Shown here piece after piece: positions 60,351-64,000 of a DNA stretch of 64,000 nt. Each line of letters starts with the position of its first letter. The stretch's first letter is position 1. The DNA lies in NCBI GenBank assembly GCA_027491785.1, contig JAOZGJ010000010.1, forward strand, positions 1-64,000. The letters are read 5' to 3'. The translations under genes and the position numbers were made by a program. The notes under the pieces are model-generated. The model had not been told where the DNA came from, ran no database searches, and worked only from the letters and a program-made list of their open reading frames with translations. Origin of the DNA: Thermoproteota archaeon (lineage in GTDB: Archaea; Korarchaeota; Korarchaeia; Korarchaeales; Korarchaeaceae).

Positions 60351-61637
60351 TTGAAGGAAGCTGGCTATAAATTCGATGCTATAGTGATAGGAGCTGGGCC
60401 TGCTGGGTCATCAGCCGCTTATACACTAGCTAAGAAGGGATTTAAGGTACTGGTCGTTGAGAGAGGCAGAGCACCTGGCTCCAAGAACATGTTCGGAGGA
60501 AGGGTCTACGCGGATCCCATAAGGGAGGTATTCCCCGATCTCGATAAATCCGCTCCCATACACAGATGGGTCACTAAGGAGAGGATCTCCCTCGTAAGTG
60601 GAGGCAAGATGACATCAATAGAGTTCGAGGGAGGTGAGAGGGTAAGCTTCACAACGTACCTGACAGAGCTCAGCAGCTGGATGGCTAAGAAGGTGGAGGA
60701 GGCTGGAGGTATAGTCCTCACAGAGATAACCGTGGATAATCTGGTAATGGAGAACGGAAGGGTGAGGGGCATCAAGGTGGGCAATGAGGAGGTACTTGCC
60801 GACGTGGTGATAGATGCTGAGGGGATCAACAGGCTCCTACTGGAGAGGGCAGGCCTGGTTCCCAAGCTATCTCCAAGTTATACTGGCTTGGGAGTGAAGG
60901 AGGTGATAAAGCTCTCGAAAGAGGATGTAGAGAGGAACTTCGGCCTCGGAGATGGTGAGGGAATGGCATGGCTCTTCATGGGGGATGTGACTGGAGGGCT
61001 ACCTGGAGGCGCTTTCCTCTACACGAACAAGGATTCGATAAGCTTGGGAATGGTCGTCATGCTGAGTAGCGCCGTGGAGAGGGTGAAGGAGCACATATCT
61101 CGATATGTGGAGAGACTCAGGCTCCACCCCCTGCTGGAGAAATACTTCAGGAATGGCAGGATAATGGAGTACTCGGCCCATCTCGTGCCGGAATATGTCT
61201 GGCCTACGATTCCACACAGGCTCTATGGGGATGGCTTCTTGGTGGTCGGGGACGCCGCCGGCCTGCTCCTCAATCTAGGCTACAACTTTAGAGGGGTTGA
61301 CTTTGCATCCTACTCCGGCTACCTGGCAGCTCAGGCCGTCGAGAAGGCCCATTCCATGGGAGATATGTCTGCCAAGAACTTGTCCATATATCAGGAGCTG
61401 TTGGAGAGGAGCTTCATCCTGAAGCAGCTCAGGAGTTTCAAAGATGCCCCTAAGATGAGGGAAAATGAGAGGCTTTACGGTCTCTATCCCTACCTAGTAA
61501 ATGAGGTGGCGGATAAACTGTTTCATGCGAGGTATGAGACTCCCAAGCTAATGGATGCGTTTAAAGATGCGAAGAAAGGTAAGATCGGATGGTTTACCCT
61601 TATTAAAGATCTTTACGAGGTGAGTAGGAGTATATGA
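60351..61637 (+). CDS. fixC: FixC-type electron-transfer-flavoprotein:quinone oxidoreductase
   Basis: The protein of about 428 residues has an FAD-binding GxGxxG near its N-terminus (VIGAGPAGSSAAYTLAKKGFKVLVVERG), NMFGGRVYADP, and the second FAD motif DGFLVVGDAAGLLLN. FixC carries electrons from ETF to quinone. I prefer TTG 60351 with GGTGA eight bases before it to GTG 60339. It overlaps fixX by four bases and begins the fixC-fixX-etfB-etfA operon. In relatives the four-gene complex bifurcates electrons from NADH to ferredoxin and menaquinone. Confidence 0.93.
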   Translation: MKEAGYKFDAIVIGAGPAGSSAAYTLAKKGFKVLVVERGRAPGSKNMFGGRVYADPIREVFPDLDKSAPIHRWVTKERISLVSGGKMTSIEFEGGERVSFTTYLTELSSWMAKKVEEAGGIVLTEITVDNLVMENGRVRGIKVGNEEVLADVVIDAEGINRLLLERAGLVPKLSPSYTGLGVKEVIKLSKEDVERNFGLGDGEGMAWLFMGDVTGGLPGGAFLYTNKDSISLGMVVMLSSAVERVKEHISRYVERLRLHPLLEKYFRNGRIMEYSAHLVPEYVWPTIPHRLYGDGFLVVGDAAGLLLNLGYNFRGVDFASYSGYLAAQAVEKAHSMGDMSAKNLSIYQELLERSFILKQLRSFKDAPKMRENERLYGLYPYLVNEVADKLFHARYETPKLMDAFKDAKKGKIGWFTLIKDLYEVSRSI

Positions 61638-61951
61638 GTGTGGTAGAAGAGGAAGAAAGGAGGAAGGAAGTTAGGAAACCTATGAAGGTTGATGACATAC
61701 TGAATAACGATATCTGGGATGTGGATTACGAGCCCCACATAAAACTGGATAGCGAGAAGTGCAGGGGGTGCGAGAGCAAGCCTTGCCTCTATCTATGTCC
61801 CGCTCAATGTTACACGCTCGTCGGTGATAGGGTCCTATTCAGCTACGAGGGATGCCTTGAATGCGGGACGTGCAGGGTGATATGCCCGAAAAACGCCATC
61901 ACATGGGACTATCCAGTAAGCGGGAGGGGGATCCACTACAGATTCAGCTGA
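61634..61951 (+). CDS. fixX: FixX-type ferredoxin-like protein
   Basis: The 105-residue protein has a ferredoxin-like pattern (KCRGCESKPCLYLCPAQCYT and GCLECGTCRVICP) with cysteines for at least one 4Fe-4S cluster, as in FixX. It starts with an ATGA overlap with fixC and precedes etfB. It would shuttle electrons between the flavoprotein and FixC. Confidence 0.93.
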   Translation: MSVVEEEERRKEVRKPMKVDDILNNDIWDVDYEPHIKLDSEKCRGCESKPCLYLCPAQCYTLVGDRVLFSYEGCLECGTCRVICPKNAITWDYPVSGRGIHYRFS

Positions 61952-61970
61952 TGATTCGAGGGTGATGATG

Positions 61971-62774
61971 ATGCTCAACATAGTTGTTGGTATAAAGTGG
62001 GTTCCGAACACTACGTCGGTGAATATAGATCCGAGGACGGGAACCCTCATAAGGGAGGGAATACCGAGCGTCGTGAATCCTCACGACTTAGCTGCTGTTG
62101 AAATGGCTCTCAGGCTGAAGGACGAGTATGGAGGAACTGTTACCGTGATAACCATGTCCCCACCATCGGCTATAGCTGGCCTAGAGCACGTCATAGGGAT
62201 GGGTGCAGATAGGGGAATACTCGTCTCAGATAGGGCCTTCGCTGGTGCTGATACCTTAGCTACCTCTTATGTCCTGGCCAAGACCATAGAGAGGCTGGAT
62301 TACAACCTCATAGTATTCGGTCAGGAGACTATAGATTCATCGACGGCTCACATAGGGGCCCAAGTTGCCTCTTGGCTCGGAGTACCATACATCTACTACG
62401 TCACTGAGGCGAAATACTTGGAGGATAGGAACGTTATCAGGGTCAAGAGAGTGCTGGAGAACGCTTACGAGACATATGAACTTGAGCTTCCAGCCCTAAT
62501 ATCTGTGGCCATGCACTCCCTGAACCCCAGGAGGGTGAGCATATACAATAAACTGAGGGTGAAGCTCGAGAGTCCGATAGATACCTGGAGCAATAACGTC
62601 CTAGGGTTGGAGAGGGACTGCATAGGTCTTCCTGGATCTCCAACAGCTCTAGCTAAGATAGAGATGGTTCCTAAGGTTCCTAGGAAGAACGAGGTGTTCA
62701 AGGGGAAGGACGTCAAGGAGGCTGCCAGATGGCTCGTGAAGAAGCTGCTGGATGAAGGCCTAATAGAGATCTGA
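61971..62774 (+). CDS. etfB: Electron transfer flavoprotein beta subunit (FixA)
   Basis: The protein of about 267 residues has the ETF-beta layout: IVVGIKWVPNTTSVNIDPRTGTLIREGIPSVVNPHDLAAVEMALRLKDEYGG, GADTLATSYVLAKTIE, and IVFGQETIDSSTAHIGAQVASWLG. The NPHD and GxETxDSST-type segments are as in bifurcating ETFs. I took ATG 61971, which has GAGGGTGAT upstream, from a run of four in-frame start-like codons. Confidence 0.93.
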   Translation: MLNIVVGIKWVPNTTSVNIDPRTGTLIREGIPSVVNPHDLAAVEMALRLKDEYGGTVTVITMSPPSAIAGLEHVIGMGADRGILVSDRAFAGADTLATSYVLAKTIERLDYNLIVFGQETIDSSTAHIGAQVASWLGVPYIYYVTEAKYLEDRNVIRVKRVLENAYETYELELPALISVAMHSLNPRRVSIYNKLRVKLESPIDTWSNNVLGLERDCIGLPGSPTALAKIEMVPKVPRKNEVFKGKDVKEAARWLVKKLLDEGLIEI

Positions 62775-62790
62775 TTTGGTGGTGATGATC

Positions 62791-63837
62791 ATGGTATGCA
62801 GTGAATGGCCCGAGATAAAACTGGATGAGTATAAGGGGGTATGGGTCGGTGCCCTCGTGGAGGAGGGAGAGATAAACGAAGCCACCCTGCAGCTGATTGG
62901 AGCGGCAAGGGAGCTTGCTGATAAGCTGGAAACTTACGTTGGTGTGGCCTTAGTCGGATATAAGGTAAGGGATCTCGCGAAGGAACCCATCTACTACGGA
63001 GCTGATAAGGTCTTCGTCGTGGATGATGAGAGGCTGGCCACCTACTATCCCCCGACCTATGGGACGGTCATCCACAGGCTAGCGGAGAAGTACAAGCCTG
63101 AGGTCTTGCTGATACCTGCGACCCTCAAGGGAAGGGAAATGGCTCCCTACATAGCAAACACATTTAGAACCGGTATAACTGCCGATCTGACCTCCATGGA
63201 CGTCGATCCAAAGACTAAGGAGGTGATCCTCATAAGGCCACCGTTCGGCGGCTATATGCTGGCTCATATAGTCACCAGAACTAGGAGACCCGTGATGGGA
63301 TCCGTTAGACCCAACATATTCTCGACCCCACAGAGGGACGAGACTAGGCAGGGGGAGATAATAGAGGAGAGGGTGGAGGTTCCAGAGCCTAGGGGAATAA
63401 GGCTCATTGAGCGCGTACCTATAGAAAAGAAGGAAGAAATTCCGATAGAGAAGGCAGAAATAATAGTCTCTGGAGGGAAGGGACTTGGCTCCAAGGACGG
63501 ATTCAAGCTGCTCAAGGAATTGGCTGATCTCTTAGGAGGGGTAATAGCTGGTTCGAGGAAGGCCGTCGATGCTGGATGGATAGATCACGACCATCAGGTG
63601 GGACAGACGGGTAAGGCCGTCAAGCCGAACGTGTACTTCGCCGTTGCGATAAGCGGGGCTGCCCAGCACGTGTTCGGCATAAGAGAGGCCAAGAGGGTAG
63701 TGGCCATAAACATAGATCCAGATGCCCCCATATTCGAGAGTGCTGATTACGGAATAGTTGGCGATTATAAGGAGGTAATTCCGGCGATAATAGAGGCAAT
63801 AAAGGAGATGAAACAGCAGGGGAAGGCGGGGAGTTGA
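62791..63837 (+). CDS. etfA: Electron transfer flavoprotein alpha subunit (FixB)
   Basis: The protein of about 348 residues ends with the ETF-alpha FAD-binding domain: GGVIAGSRKAVDAGWIDHDHQVGQTGKAVKPNVYFAVAISGAAQHVFGI and INIDPDAPIFESADYGIVGDY, both conserved. There is no N-terminal ferredoxin domain. ATG 62791 with GGTGGTGAT upstream is the likely start; TTG 62776 opens the frame. It closes the operon. Confidence 0.93.
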   Translation: MVCSEWPEIKLDEYKGVWVGALVEEGEINEATLQLIGAARELADKLETYVGVALVGYKVRDLAKEPIYYGADKVFVVDDERLATYYPPTYGTVIHRLAEKYKPEVLLIPATLKGREMAPYIANTFRTGITADLTSMDVDPKTKEVILIRPPFGGYMLAHIVTRTRRPVMGSVRPNIFSTPQRDETRQGEIIEERVEVPEPRGIRLIERVPIEKKEEIPIEKAEIIVSGGKGLGSKDGFKLLKELADLLGGVIAGSRKAVDAGWIDHDHQVGQTGKAVKPNVYFAVAISGAAQHVFGIREAKRVVAINIDPDAPIFESADYGIVGDYKEVIPAIIEAIKEMKQQGKAGS

Positions 63838-64000
63838 ACTCCCTCCTGTCATCGTTTCTTAAAGGTCATATCTCCCCCATGTTTTTATTTTCTATATCAT
63901 ATACATAAACCAAATAAATCAGATCAGTTCAGTTAGATCATAACATTCCCACTAAGTTGGATCATAGTCCCGCCTTTTTAAGCAAGGATCTGGCATTTAT
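63838..64000. other. Terminal intergenic stretch
   Basis: The last 163 bases are AT-rich with T-runs (CATGTTTTTATTTTC near 63879) that probably terminate the etf transcript. I see no gene. Confidence 0.4.

Overview
The window reads as a chromosomal segment of a (hyper)thermophilic anaerobic archaeon, most plausibly from the Korarchaeota or a related TACK lineage; that placement is inference. Archaeal markers seen directly are a NurA-HerA pair, tetrahydromethanopterin (H4MPT) biosynthesis and C1 genes, a split LplA/LplB lipoate ligase, archaeal-type TATA boxes with many leaderless or near-leaderless starts, frequent TTG/GTG starts with GGAGGTGAT-like Shine-Dalgarno sites, and AGG/AGA-dominated arginine codons. 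Rubrerythrin, ferritin-like protein, superoxide reductase, tungsten aldehyde oxidoreductase and FixABCX point to an anaerobe. I saw no rRNA, tRNA, CRISPR array or insertion sequence.

Layout. 1-2336: enolase-superfamily MenC-like enzyme (cut by the window edge) and class II HMG-CoA reductase. 2682-7714: transporter, membrane-anchored protein, K+ channel with RCK domain, decayed SDR gene fragment, metallo-beta-lactamase protein, DUF354 protein. 7815-12744: minus-strand operon of a DUF401 permease, LarA and a large DUF389 membrane protein. 12956-24257: flippase, two large secreted proteins, rubrerythrin, YkgJ-type Fe-S protein, aspartoacylase-like peptidase, B3/B4 protein and the lipoate ligase operon. 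24407-25242: ferritin-like protein and superoxide reductase. 25307-29989: Lrp regulator facing an operon of a CARF-like winged-helix regulator, cation/proton antiporter, amino-acid permease and stand-alone RAM domain. 30177-33805: nurA and herA, the latter interrupted by an intein in its P-loop. 33851-35368: a full-length LeuA-family protein that has lost its metal-binding residues. 35585-38793: tungsten aldehyde oxidoreductase with its radical-SAM partner. 38996-41905: archaeal ATPase with a 20-bp tandem repeat at its start, DUF1028 protein, and a NifX-domain fusion.

The most coherent functional block is 41141-50311. Minus-strand genes include H4MPT biosynthesis or related functions (DHPS-like TIGR00284 protein, archaeoflavoprotein/dihydromethanopterin reductase, beta-RFAP synthase, DUF447 protein). 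The divergent plus-strand set encodes formaldehyde-activating enzyme, a 610-residue protein I do not recognise, an MtdA/MtdB-type methylene-H4MPT dehydrogenase and a LysW-like zinc ribbon. Together they suggest a formaldehyde-H4MPT oxidation module more familiar from methylotrophic bacteria, with an unknown protein at its centre.

A second theme is nickel. NikR closes an operon for a NikABCDE/Opp-type ABC importer with an embedded DUF364 protein (50308-56968); LarB and LarC, which build the nickel-pincer cofactor, follow at 58114-60149; and the cofactor user LarA is at 10301-11548. The window ends with fixC-fixX-etfB-etfA, an electron-transfer flavoprotein complex of the kind that bifurcates electrons between ferredoxin and quinone.
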